From Bathynomus jamesi (lineage: Eukaryota; Arthropoda; Malacostraca; Isopoda; Cirolanidae), in assembly GCA_023014485.1 (NCBI GenBank), contig JAJOZX010000087.1, positions 1,283,501 to 1,347,500 of the forward strand: 64,000 nucleotides of DNA, in the 5' to 3' direction. The notes beneath the pieces are model-generated. The model was not told the origin of the DNA. It worked only from the letters and a program-made list of their open reading frames with translations, and searched no databases. How positions within the stretch are numbered: position 1 is the stretch's first letter; every line of letters begins with the position of its first letter. Position numbers and translations under genes: made by a program. Of this stretch, positions 10,951 through 20,533 are shown piece by piece.

Positions 10951-11609
10951 ACCTGCCCTATGCACCTGCCAAATTTATCCAGATACGAATGCGGTACTGG
11001 TACACAGAAAACAAAGACTTCCCGCAACCGCAAATATTACCTTCTTTTTTGAGTGATTAGGATAATAGAAGTTTGGGAGACCATTTCTTCTATCTAAAGA
11101 AGTTATGCATCATTGAAAGAAGTTATTATATCATCTGACAAAAAGCTTTGATACCCAAAAGAAGGAAAAACTTCCCCTAGAATGCACCCTCAAAAAGAAG
11201 TTATAAGTTCTAAATTTAGAAAGTTTTATTTTGAGTTTATTAAATTGGTAGCATTCATAGTCTGTATATGGGAAACTAAAGTGTTAAAAATATTAATCGC
11301 CTATCATTAGTATTAAACATTTTACAAGTTTACTTTTGATTTTAGATCCTTATTTACACGTATCTTTTTTCTTATTAATTAATCGGGGATAGGCAATTCC
11401 GATTTCGTAATCAATGCTCTTTAGCCGGAATTGGAATTCGAATCAGAATAAAAATTCTTATCTGAAAGGTCCTGCCCAGTTAGACCTATATGATACAGTA
11501 CCCATGACTATCTTTAATGTTACTCAACCTGAAGAAGTTTAAAGGATATTGCATGATTGTTGTGATAAGAGTTAATAGGGCTCTTTATCAAATAAAATAT
11601 TAATATAAT

Positions 11610-12005
11610 ACAGGGTTATTCATTAATTTTGCCCCACACTTTCAAAATTTAAACTGACTTACGTTCACGAAACTTAGGATAATTATTGTGGAAGGATGAG
11701 AGCTTTTCTTTTACAGTCATATAACATGCTGTAAGAGCGAAATTATGGGACGAATCGAGGCAATGTATCATAATTTCTTATTACTGCTAGAATGGAACGT
11801 GTTTCACATTCACTTACTGTTTTTTGAAGACTTTGTCCTTTAGATATCTCTATAAGAAAAAATTACACAAATACTGGTCAGGTGACGGAGGAAGCCATGC
11901 AAGATTACAGTCGTGAAGGTGGATCCTGCTAGACAGGACAATAGAGCAAAACTTTAATGCAAAAAGTCGAAAACAACATTTGCTGTATGAATTACTGCTG
12001 AAACC
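11610..12005 (-). pseudogene. Mariner-like remnant (left arm)
   Basis: Starts at a mariner-style terminus CAGGGTTATTCATTAATTTTG (11612). On the minus strand it encodes broken transposase scraps; the mirror copy at 31390-31770 reads HLHDCNLAWLPPSPDQYSC and then RYLKDKVFKK, which corresponds to the region around the third catalytic acid of Tc1/mariner transposases. The acidic residue itself is not preserved. Strongly decayed in both arms, so it predates the inverted duplication. Confidence 0.5.
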
Positions 12006-12072
12006 AAACTCAGCTCATATTATTGTCTTGGCCCGTAAAATGAGGGATAAACTGCCCTTTGAAGGTGCGAAG

Positions 12073-12325
12073 TAGTTTGGCCGCAAAAGGTTAGAGTGCA
12101 GAGCAATTACAATGTTGATCAAATGTTGCAAAGTGCCACCCATCCCACCCCCTTGTTCCAAGGTGCCAACGCCCTCCCCATTTCCCTCCCGCAGTGCCAA
12201 CCCCCAGGGTGGAAAAAAGGGGGGGAACTCCCCCGCTTGCTGGAGGAGTCCACCTAACCTCTTTGGGGGAGAACGTGGGACGGCCTCACCCCCCAAAGAG
12301 GTATACCTAATCTAAGAGAGAGAGT
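12073..12325 (+). repeat. 70-bp dispersed repeat plus C-rich/CT tract
   Basis: A copy of the GCAAAAGGTTAGAGTGCAG repeat (12073-12145) followed by a C-rich segment with CCACCCC and CCAACCCCC words and a short purine tract. The mirror copy is at 31050-31302. The apparent ORFs across it are low-complexity shadows. Confidence 0.65.
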
Positions 12326-12420
12326 TACAAGGAGTTAGAAGGAAAAGAAGTACCTCAAAAGGCCTTGCGGCCCATAACGAGGAGGTACCAATGAAAACAA
12401 GGGGAAAATTTTCTACACAC

Positions 12421-12618
12421 TTAAATAGTGTGCAGGATTTGGTCTAACCTTTTCTTGAAATGATCCACAGAGGAACTGTTCACAACTTCTGAAGGTAACC
12501 TGTTCCACGTGTCACGGATCTTATAGGTAAAGTTATTCCCACACACACTAGTCCTAAACCGTTTCAAATCCAACTTCCAACCATTGTTACGAGTTGGGTT
12601 ATCATTTAAACTAAACAT
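12421..12618 (-). pseudogene. LINE RT C-terminal tail
   Basis: 65 codons are nearly identical to the end of 2466-2996 (NNGWKLDLKRFRTSVCGNNF and TWNRLPSEVVNSSSVDHFKK). Only the tail remains; the upstream frame is interrupted at about 12640. Confidence 0.8.
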
Positions 12619-12733
12619 GCTTCTAAAATCGACATCTTTGAACCCGCGTCACGTAAGTGTCGATTGTAGCCCATATGCCTAACGGAAGGGATTAACTTTG
12701 TGGCATTCTTCAGCCGGTTTTCAATCAACCTAC

Positions 12734-12931
12734 CTACTTCCCCACCATACCCAGCACGCGCACTTTGGCCATTAGCCGGTGGTGAGGTACCTTATCAAAG
12801 GCTTTCTCATCAATTGCCCTACTCTTATCATACTCACTCAACATGACGGAAAAACTCGAGCAAGTTAGTGAGACATGACCTATGCCGTCTAAACCCATGT
12901 TGGAGTCCCCAAGTAGCTTGTAGGAATCCAA
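12734..12931 (-). pseudogene. LINE RT palm fragment
   Basis: A minus-strand open stretch with DEKAFDKVPHHRLMAKVRVL, the block that follows the first catalytic aspartate of LINE reverse transcriptases (D-x-KAFDxVxH), here read as the start of the palm. Upstream and downstream motifs are lost to deletion and shifts. Confidence 0.65.
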
Positions 12932-13797
12932 ATGGTCAACAATCCTACCCGCTATTATCCCCTCTAATTATTTACCGACAAATGAAGTGAAATGGTGGTG
13001 TTTATAGAGGTGTCAAAGCCTCTCTTCCCACGCATGAGGTAGCAGTAGGGTCCTAATAGTAAGAGTAGGGGAAAAAAAAATTTAGGATTTAGTCAGAGGA
13101 GAGCATCCTTAACCTAAGCTAAAAGGACAGAGTAGGGATGGGAAGGGGTCCTAGTAACCCACGGGGACAGGTTTGTACAACAGACTTCACCCGCCCTCCC
13201 GAAAGAGAGGGAACCTAAAAGAATTGGCAGCCAATTTCTCTAGAATCCCACGACTCGGGACCGGAGGGCTGACACACCCCAAGTATAAAGTTTACAACAC
13301 CCAGAAGGATCGTGCATAACCTTTATACCCCCTGCGGAGAGAGGAGAGAGAGGAGGAGAGAGAGGAAGAGACCATCCAGCTTCTGCGAGATGCAGAAGCT
13401 TAATGAGAGCGAAGGTAGCATCACTTGGCTTAGCACTCGAAATCCGCCAGTTGGCTTATTCTGGCTTAGAAGGCAGGTGTATGTGCATTAAATTACTTTC
13501 CAGTTGCCAGATTGCGTTATTCAGATATTCTTGACAGTTGGCTTAGAAATCCGTCAGTCGGCTTAGAAGGTGTAGCCAGCCATTTGGTATATAAATTCCC
13601 ATCTCCCAAGTTATCCCTTAATATCCTTTATATATACAACCAAAAGAATTAAATAAAAAACCATTGCATCATTTTGTTAGACGAGTTAAGGAGAATAATT
13701 CATGAAATATATAGGAAATAAATATACAATCGTTCATGCTATACAAACGAGGAATATATACATTAAAAATAATAATAGTATAAGAAATACGAACGAA

Positions 13798-13834
<37 letters not shown>

Positions 13835-14258
13835 TTTAACTGCAATGACCACGCAGTATATAAATGAATAGAAACGACATATGTATTAAGGAACGTTTCT
13901 GCACACGAGGAAGAGAAATCACGAATAAATGAAAAATGAGGCGAACCGCCCGGGAATCAAACCCAGTGCCTTCCAATTGCCGGTTGGATGCGCTACCATT
14001 ACACTACGGACCTCAATCATTCACAAATCGAAATTCTCCTACATAGGGCAGAAACCAATACCCTGAGAGGGCACCCTCGCAAATCGTGAATATGTGCATT
14101 TAACTGCAATGACCACGCAGTATATAAATGGTAGCGCATCCAACCGGCAATTGGAAGGCCCTGGGTTCGATTCCCGGGCGGTTCGCCTCATTTTTCATTT
14201 ATTCGTGATTTCTCTTCCTCGTGTGCAGAAACGTTCCTTAATACATATGTCGTTTCTA

Positions 14259-14275
<17 letters not shown>
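13835..14275. mobile_element. Foldback pair of tRNA-like SINEs
   Basis: Two inverted copies of a tRNA-headed SINE. The outer flanks (CGACATATGTATTAAGGAACG at about 13875 and its complement near 14245) pair. Minus copy tRNA-like part: 13941-14013. The plus copy (14128-14188) lacks the 5' half of the tRNA-like head. TGCATTTAACTGCAATGACC occurs at both 13832 and 14095. Related arrangement at 63055-63770. Absent from the right arm, so this is a left-only insertion. Confidence 0.75.
13941..14013 (-). other. tRNA-like SINE head (anticodon-position GGC)
   Basis: The minus strand reads a cloverleaf-like sequence: D-arm TGTAATGGTAGCGCATCC, anticodon stem CCAA/TTGG with loop CCGGCAA, T-arm with GGGTTTGATTCCC. 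Position 33 is C rather than the universal T and acceptor pairing is poor. It is embedded in a repeated unit, so I call it a tRNA-derived repeat, not a functional tRNA. Confidence 0.6.
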
Positions 14276-14310
<35 letters not shown>

Positions 14311-14313
<3 letters not shown>

Positions 14314-14530
14314 GGTGAACCAAAAGTAGGTGGACAGTACGTTGAATACGGTTTGTGTTATATTATATTATAACTATGGTGTTCATTATAACTATGGTGT
14401 TTGTGTTATATTATATTAAATATTATAACTAAATTTATTTAAATTTTATTTTGTATTATAGTATACAAAAAAATTAAATATGTATTCTCAAAATAAACGT
14501 TATCATTTACTGTCCACCTACATTTGGTTC

Positions 14531-14535
<5 letters not shown>
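14311..14535. mobile_element. Tc1/mariner MITE, 225 bp
   Basis: Terminal inverted repeats of about 28 bp: GGTGAACCAAAAGTAGGTGG at the left and the complement of CCACCTACATTTGGTTCACC at the right. It is flanked by TA on both sides within (TA)n. The interior is AT-rich with no ORF. Confidence 0.85.
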
Positions 14536-14574
<39 letters not shown>

Positions 14575-14788
14575 CAAAAATAATAGGATAAGAAATACGA
14601 ACGAAGAATATATATATATATACAATCAAAAAATAATAATAGTATAAGAAATACGAACGAAGAATATATATATAATCAAAAAATAAAATAAAAAATAAAA
14701 CTATAAGAAATACAAAACGACGGAATATGATCATCAAAATAATAGTACAGGAACAGTAAAACTTATATAAAAACAAAATACATATACT

Positions 14789-15154
14789 TTATGTTCTACC
14801 GCGCTTAACTAAAATACTAAACTCGCACGTGATCGAGTCTACAGTTACATCATTGTTGCTTTGTACTATAAAATAAATACGATTTAACATTATTTCACCA
14901 CTCAAGGTGTGCGGGTGCCTATACTCGATGTAAAGGGCCTTCATTTCGTTCAATACTATTTTTGTGCCCACTTTACAATTGGCTGGCACGTTATCTTTAA
15001 ACATGGTCAGAATACAATCAAAAGCACGCACAAAGAGGGCATCGTTAGGCACAACTTCATTATTAAATTCAAGTTTATAAACACTCCTTTCCAATCGAGG
15101 ATTTTTTCTTACCGATACGAGCTTTTCAATCGTGAATTCTTCTTCACAACGCAT
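14789..15154 (-). CDS. Uncharacterised ORF3 of PolB block, left copy (121 aa)
   Basis: An intact 121-codon ORF, last of the minus-strand series after the polymerase. Its ATG lies 11 nt inside the end of ORF2 (stop at 15144-15146), a compact virus-like junction. Residues 36-90 hold NDALFVRAFDCILTMFKDNV and LYIEYRHPHTLSGEIMLNRI. No signal peptide or membrane segment; mixed alpha/beta character. I do not recognise the family. The right-arm copy (28312-28676) has lost its frame by a short deletion near 28412, so this left copy is the better preserved. Confidence 0.65.
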   Translation of the reverse strand: MRCEEEFTIEKLVSVRKNPRLERSVYKLEFNNEVVPNDALFVRAFDCILTMFKDNVPANCKVGTKIVLNEMKALYIEYRHPHTLSGEIMLNRIYFIVQSNNDVTVDSITCEFSILVKRGRT

Positions 15155-15908
15155 AGCGGCAGTTGAAATAATCTTCTAAGTCGTAACGACAGCTGCTCAT
15201 TATATAGAGGTACAATTCTTCAGGGTGAACAGTGTAGGCGAGCTCTGCCCTGTACCGCTCAAGTCCTTTGTACCAAAGTTCATGATATTTCGAAGAGTCT
15301 AAACCTTTTAAATAAGCATCCAGCTCTACACCATTCTCGCCTTGTTCATTCCTACATTCGATAAACCCGTCCAGCAGAGCGGTGTATGCGTATTCAAGAA
15401 CCGTGTCAAAATAAATCATATCCGTAACACGCTCATCTAATATAGGCTTCAGCTTGCGGAATCCGACGATTTCAAACATTTTGTTGAGGATGAATCGGTT
15501 TCGCGTGAGGACAAGAACGTTATTATCAGATGCATACTTCCACATCAGTCGTATATCAATGCATGGCTGATCGTTATTTACACACAACGTACAAACAATG
15601 GCATATGAGGGGGTATCACCAAGCTGTTCTCTTCTTGTACCTACACCTGCAGGTATTTTATAACGATCCTCAACCCACTTCTCAACTATCACGAAGACTC
15701 CATTCATCTCCTCAACACTTAAATAAACAACATTACATTTACCAGAGTTTGCTTGTCTACAAGACGTTTCAAGTACATAGTTAATGGCACCGGTTTCACG
15801 CCTGAACACGCGCAATGACTTCGTTACGGACACATCGTACACGGCATTGAGAATGCTTCTCAAAGGAAGTTCCATCGTATTTGAGGAGTGCACGTCGAGT
15901 CGGTTCAA
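15144..15908 (-). CDS. Uncharacterised ORF2 of PolB block, left copy (254 aa)
   Basis: An intact 254-codon ORF. An alternative start at the Met of MELPLRSILNAVYDV (residue 12) is equally plausible. The protein is soluble-looking, with no transmembrane segment, no Cys cluster and many aromatic and acidic residues in the C-terminal third (YHELWYKGLERYRAELAY). The right-arm copy at 27558-28322 is also intact and differs at about four residues, so ORF2 is the only reading frame intact in both arms. It lies between ORF1 and ORF3 on the polymerase strand. I recognise no family; a structural or DNA-packaging role would be a guess. Confidence 0.7.
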   Translation of the reverse strand: MNRLDVHSSNTMELPLRSILNAVYDVSVTKSLRVFRRETGAINYVLETSCRQANSGKCNVVYLSVEEMNGVFVIVEKWVEDRYKIPAGVGTRREQLGDTPSYAIVCTLCVNNDQPCIDIRLMWKYASDNNVLVLTRNRFILNKMFEIVGFRKLKPILDERVTDMIYFDTVLEYAYTALLDGFIECRNEQGENGVELDAYLKGLDSSKYHELWYKGLERYRAELAYTVHPEELYLYIMSSCRYDLEDYFNCRYAL

Positions 15909-16123
15909 GCTCTGAGAGATGACTATGAGCCACGGGTGGGTGGATCGGCTCGACGGGGGAAGTGAGTTACATCATAAGCTGTTGATTCCTGTACAGGTTT
16001 GTTCCAGCATGAATCATGCGAGTGCTTGTACCCATTATACCGGGCAATTTTTCTGACACATTGGGTAATTTCAGTTTTAAGGTTTTATCGGAATGCGCAC
16101 TAAACGTTCATTTTCTCCACACA

Positions 16124-16498
16124 TTAACAATCCGGCGCACTATTTGAGAGAAACATGTGCCCGTATTTATTCTTTTTGTTTAACAGTCGATACTCGTCTC
16201 TAAACTCTATTAAAAACTCACACAGGCCTTTAGCCACAACCTCACTGCGAACCTCGTCATGATATATATGAATGTAGTGATAAAAGTACTTTAGTTTGTC
16301 CATGATGAAAAGGTTTACATTCTCAGCCGCAGGGTACGCGTAGTCGGTATGATGCAGCATGATATAATACCGCCTGTCATACCACTCATCAACACCACTC
16401 ATTACCCATACCCGTTGTTTCTCTTCTGCACGCGTTGTTTCTTTCACCTCACGGTATATGTACGCTTTTGTACAGTTTAGCCCTACAACGTAGTCCAT
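16124..16498 (-). CDS. Uncharacterised ORF1 of PolB block, left copy (124 aa)
   Basis: An intact 124-codon ORF, about 0.5 kb downstream of the polymerase end on the same strand. It is rich in Tyr and charged residues: MDYVVGLNCTKAYIYREVKE, RRYYIMLHHTDYAYPAAENV. No membrane segment. The stop overlaps the ATG of a further ~30-codon frame (TAATG; better seen at 27342-27346 on the right), suggesting tight polycistronic spacing. The right-arm copy has a frameshift at about 27200. Family unknown to me. Confidence 0.65.
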   Translation of the reverse strand: MDYVVGLNCTKAYIYREVKETTRAEEKQRVWVMSGVDEWYDRRYYIMLHHTDYAYPAAENVNLFIMDKLKYFYHYIHIYHDEVRSEVVAKGLCEFLIEFRDEYRLLNKKNKYGHMFLSNSAPDC

Positions 16499-16885
16499 TA
16501 AATCGTTTGTGCCGCGAAATCCGGCAATGCTCTCGCCAGAATATCCATAGAGTATTTGAACATCTTGTTACTCAAGCTTCGCACTGGTTCAATGTAGCCT
16601 TAAAAGTCTCAAAGGAGGGAGGGCCAGGCCGTCTTTCATTATTCACCAAATCTTCTGAATTTACTGAATACACTTCATAAACGCCGAACACGCACTATCA
16701 AAAGTCACCATCACTATTTTTCGTCTACGAGAGAATTCCTCAAATATACGTCTGAACTCCAGGGCTTGCAGCGGCCAACTGAGCACGCAGGGGTAGAGCT
16801 ATGCCGAAGTAGTAGCAGGACTCACGTGACGCTTTGATTGAGCTTACAGTGGGCGAAGCTTAGGACTTTTTCCTCTACATACACA

Positions 16886-16919
<34 letters not shown>

Positions 16920-17007
16920 AAGGAGAAAATGAAACCCTAATTGAAAAATTTACAAATATACGTAATAAATGAACACATCGTTAACAATAGGCATATATAT
17001 ATAATAT
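16499..17007. other. Intergenic segment between PolB and ORF1 (left)
   Basis: No clear ORF beyond a ~16-codon reading from ATG at about 16713 (minus). Contains an (AC)n run at 16879-16918. The mirror segment is at 25881-26970 and holds an extra insertion. It may carry the promoter for ORF1-ORF3, but I see no defined element. Confidence 0.4.
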
Positions 17008-17500
17008 TTAAGTACTATAGTACCCAAATGGTACAGTATTATAGGTACCAGACGCCTGGTAACGTTTCCTATAGGAGTTACGACACGCCTTTGTGTCCCT
17101 AAGTTCCTTCACACACCCCAGTTTCTCTGCCCGAAAATTGTGGGTTCCTTCAGTCAGTTGGGGTGGTTGGTCACCCTCATTTTCTAAGCACACTAGCTCC
17201 TTCAACGAGTCAAAGTTAACGACCCGTCGCGTCGGTTCGCCAGGTTAAGCGTGATGCCCTTCGCCTTCACGATATATTTCAGCTCTTCCCCCACCCTCAC
17301 CGCGCCCCATAAGTTTTTGGTCCTGTTGATACAAAGGAGTCAGCGTATGCACTATCACCATACTCATCCTTGATCTCGTCAGTCAGATCTCCGAGGAATT
17401 CTCCAATAGGCGGCATGTATTCACCCTCCTTCTCTGTGAATATTACGCTATCTGTGTCAGCGTACAGCACCCCCGCCCAAGAGAGTGCAGTAGTTCCCAA
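17008..17500 (-). pseudogene. PolB motif C and C-terminus (left copy)
   Basis: 17500-17297 contains motif C, VLYADTDSVIF, with both catalytic Asp, and STGPKTYGAR, the KxY-like palm/thumb motif. A 1-base loss then breaks the frame near 17295. The C-terminal tail is readable at 17205-17008 (NFRAEKLGCVKELRDTKACR). A further shift near 17230 appears in both arms at the same place, so it predates the duplication or reflects the true frame junction. Confidence 0.7.
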
Positions 17501-17824
17501 AGCTTGATGCGTGCGTATGCCGTTGTGAAGCTAGCTACAGGTATGTTTGTAACACGTGAGGTATCTCTGGTCAAGTCGGTGATGTTGTACGTTATTACAG
17601 TGCGTTCCAAATTATTAAGCAGATTACATTTTCTCCAATTTTTTCAAAAGTTTTTCCCCGATTTCAATGAAATTTGTAGCAAATAATCACTATATGTAGC
17701 AGCATTGATGGTATTCATTTAGATAAAATATTTTGATGATTAAAATAATTATCTCATTTTAGTGAAAAATATGTAAAATATTGTGTTCCGAATTATTAAG
17801 CAAGTATTCTATTTACGGATCTAA

Positions 17825-18258
17825 ATGGTGAAAATGGGTAAGAAGAAGAATTTAACACTAACTGAAAAAAGAAAAATAGTCAAGTTACTCGCTGAAAATA
17901 TAAAATCTATTGAAATTGCGAAGCAGTTTGGCAGAGCTTATCGAACTGTAAACAAGTTTGTAGCGGAGGGAACCAAACTGAGGCAGCGAAGTGATAAAGG
18001 AGCTATAAGAAAAGTGACAAGGCGGCAGGTATCTGTAATCAAGCGTAAATTGCAAAGCATCCATTGTCCTCAAGTAAAGAGGTTTTTGAGCAGGCTGGCA
18101 TACATAATGTACCAAGATCATCTCGATGTGGAATCCTCCAAACAATTGGCAAGACGTGTAAACCTACGATTCAGTCACCATTAACACCCAGGTACAAGAA
18201 GCAGCGTGTTGAATACGTAAAAACAGATTTTAATACTGTATTGTTAACCGATGAATGA
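17825..18258 (+). pseudogene. Tc1-like transposase fragment, plus copy
   Basis: Encodes a helix-turn-helix N-terminus (LTLTEKRKIVKLLAENIKSI, then EIAKQFGRAYRTVNKFV), followed after a shift (18064-18258) by SSKEVFEQAGIHNVPRSSRC and a TDFNTVLLTDE segment, the first catalytic Asp region (family pattern F-T-D-E). A stop directly after that Asp region and the loss of everything downstream make it inactive. The inverted twin is at 18982-18541. Confidence 0.75.
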
Positions 18259-18540
18259 AGAGCAACCCTTGAGGGATCTGATGGTTGGTCAAGAAGATGG
18301 ATTGCTAAGGGTCAATCTCTACCATGAAATGAGGTTTTCTTTTAGAAAGTTTGTGTAACACTGGGCATTCATTTTTACACCACCAGGCACTCTGTATGGG
18401 ACAGCTACTTCATTGCCTATTAATCCTGCCCAAAACATGACACTAAATCCAACTTGTTGGGGTCTTAATCTCGATGGTAGAAATTGGCTCTCAGCAATCC
18501 ACCTTCTTGACCAAACATCAAGTCCCTCAAGGGTTGCTTT

Positions 18541-18982
18541 TCATTCATCGGTGAACAATACAGTATTAAAATCTGTTTTCACGTACTGACGCGCCCATTC
18601 AACACGCTTCTTCTTGTACCTGGGTGTTAATGGTGACTGAATCGTAGGTTTACACGTCTTGCCAATTGTTTGGAAGATTCCACATCGAGATGTTCTTGGT
18701 ACATTATGTATGCCAGCCTGCTCAAAAACCTCTTTACTTGAGGACAATGGATGCTTTGCAATTTACGCTTGATTATAGATATCTGCGCCTTGTCACTTTT
18801 CTTATAGCTCCTTTATCACTTCGCTGCCTCAGTTTCGTACCCTCCGCTACAAACTTGTTTACAGTTCGATAAGCTCTGCCAAACTGCTTCGCAATTTCAA
18901 TAGATTTTATATTTTCAGCGAGTAACTTGACTATTTTTCTTTTCTCAGTTAGTATTAAATCCTTCTTACCCATTTTCACCAT
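18541..18982 (-). pseudogene. Tc1-like transposase fragment, minus copy
   Basis: Mirror image of 17825-18258: the N-terminal helix-turn-helix is at 18982-18773 and the second piece at 18747-18541, here ending VLFTDE with the expected Phe. Minus-strand sequence continues to about 18345 with a partly readable NEVAVPYRVPGG stretch of the next transposase block. The second and third catalytic acids are absent. Confidence 0.75.
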
Positions 18983-19262
18983 TTAGATCCGTAAATAGAA
19001 TACTTGCTTAATAATTCGGAACACAATATTTTACATATTTTTCACTAAAATGAGATAATTATTTTAATTATCAAAATATTTTATCGAAATGAATATCATC
19101 AATGCTGCTATATATAATGATTATTTGCTACAAATTTCATTGAAATCGGGGAAAAACTTTTGAAAACATTGGAGAAAATGTAATCTGCTTAATAATTTGT
19201 ATGTACGTGTTACCAACATTCACGATCTGCATAACCTCTTTATCGGGGACATTGGCATAATC

Positions 19263-20533
19263 TCACACCTCGTTATAACTTTGGGCCAACTGAACGTTCC
19301 CCTTACCTGTATTCTGTGCAAATTTTCCCCAAAGGCTATTTAGGCATAACTTTGCACTAAAGCGCTTGCCAGGGTTCTTAACAATTTGGACCCGGTCACT
19401 TTGTATCCCTTCACGGTCACAGTAACGCTGAATATAAGCCGATTTTTCACCCCCACTCTCAATCCCTCGCGGGTAGCCTGATGCTTCCACCTTATCCTTC
19501 AAAAAAGTATTTATATACGGGGTGAAAAGGTTGGATAGCTTCTGAAACCTCCACACCTCATATATCTTCACTATTCTGTAGCCATGATGGACGGCTATGG
19601 ACAGCTCAGGACTTGTATGTACACCTCTGATTTTCCGCTGGTTGGTTGTGTGATTACAGGACCCATTATTCTCTCCAGCCCACCTTGAAGCACAGGAGAA
19701 ACATGAGCTTGTGATCTATAACGATGGGTAAGGTCGGCATCCATAAATCGCGATGTGGGAGCACGTCTACCAAAGAAAGACCGAAATAGTACCCGTTCAA
19801 ATTTGTTGAGAACACCTCGATGAGGGGCAGGTCAGGTCCCATGTTTTTCAGGTGCAACTACGGGGTACGGATTGTTGTTCATCACGTAGGGATATGAAGA
19901 ACAGAAGTCGTAGTAATGGATTTTCACGCCTTCCTTAGGCAGAAAGTATAGCTTGAATGGGTTTGTACGCCCGCCGAACAAGTTATCACCGCATTTGAGA
20001 GGATCCAACACCAATGAACGCTTGATAGTGTTTATTTGTTCGCGGTACTGTCCATCTGTTTCCATCCGTGCATCATACTCATGCTCCCACAAGACCTTGT
20101 GAGTGAACTGGGATCTTATAAACTGATCGCGGGTGCGGGTCCATACAAGACCATCGGCAGGAGATCTACCGTGGATATCTCCTACGATTCCACACTCAGG
20201 ACGTGGGCATCTATGCCACCAGCAACCGTTAAAGGAGCACACAATCTCACCAGTGGCACGGTCTTCGCTTAGACTATCAACCCAAAAAACACGACTATTG
20301 ACCTTGATGGGTACTTCTCTTGTGTTGCGGGCGTGTTTTATGTATACTCCGGTCTGTTGCTGTATGTGTATGAGCCAGTAAATAGCCTTTTGCCCATAAC
20401 TGCAAGGGTTGTTTCTGTGAATGACGGTTAAGGTGTCTTTAGGCATGAAATTGTTCTTGAACACACTAAAGCTCAATGAAGCGATTGTGGTTGCGACTTG
20501 CAGCGGATCACAGTTGAAACGGTCTATATACAT
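19263..20533 (-). pseudogene. PolB polymerase domain, motifs A and B (left copy)
   Basis: Continues from the far side of the hAT insertion. 20533-19832 starts MYIDRFNCDPLQVATTIASL and includes a FNGCWWHRCPRPECG knuckle and motif A (HYYDFCSSYPYVMN, about 19910). After shifts, 19857-19666 holds DLWMPTLPIVIDHKLMF, and 19571-19263 holds motif B, AKLCLNSLWGKFAQNTGK (about 19350-19295), with the K-x3-NSxxG pattern kept. Two frameshifts separate these pieces. The section from 19751 downstream is duplicated in the right arm. Confidence 0.75.

Larger units (their letters stand above)
12326..13330 (-). mobile_element. CR1-like LINE, truncated, inserted in left arm
   Basis: A minus-strand LINE of the same family as 2430-3515. 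Its 3' end begins at the GTTACAAGGAGTTAGAAGG repeat (12326), the tail peptide is at 12618-12421, and an RT fragment with EKAFDKVPHHRLMAKVRVLG lies at 12931-12734. The segment between, where the catalytic YxDD should be, is missing. 12960-13330 looks like 5' or internal non-coding LINE sequence. The right arm has no LINE here: its CT tract runs uninterrupted (31020-31065). The copy therefore inserted in a purine/pyrimidine tract after the arms existed, or was lost from one arm. Confidence 0.8.
17598..19199. mobile_element. Foldback Tc1-like element inside left PolB
   Basis: A 1.6-kb insertion made of two inverted Tc1-like half-elements. Ends are CAGTGCGTTCCAAATTATTAAG (17598) and the matching CTTAATAATTTGT (to 19199), flanked by TA on both sides. 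The right arm has the uninterrupted site (GTACATAATAACGTAC, about 25275), proving insertion. Both halves encode the same transposase N-terminal part, facing each other; the unique centre is about 18345-18540. Confidence 0.9.
10749..19751 (-). repeat. Left arm of 22-kb inverted duplication
   Basis: The sequence from 10749 inward is the reverse complement of 32648 inward, through to 19751/24730, when arm-specific insertions are skipped. Anchors are: SINE ends (10749-10950 with 32445-32648), the C-rich/CT tract (12150-12325 with 31050-31210), the AGAAGCTTAATGAGAG block (13390 with 30990), three ORFs (14789-16498 with 26971-28676), the AC/GT tract (16879 with 26577) and the polymerase C-terminal half (17008-19751 with 24730-25880). 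Left-only insertions are a LINE (12326-13330), a SINE foldback (13835-14275), a Tc MITE (14311-14535) and a foldback Tc element (17598-19199). Confidence 0.9.

Noticed and set aside
20133..20381. Plus-strand ORFs across 20.0-20.4 kb
   Set aside because: They are antisense shadows of the PolB palm region, which has recognisable motifs on the minus strand.
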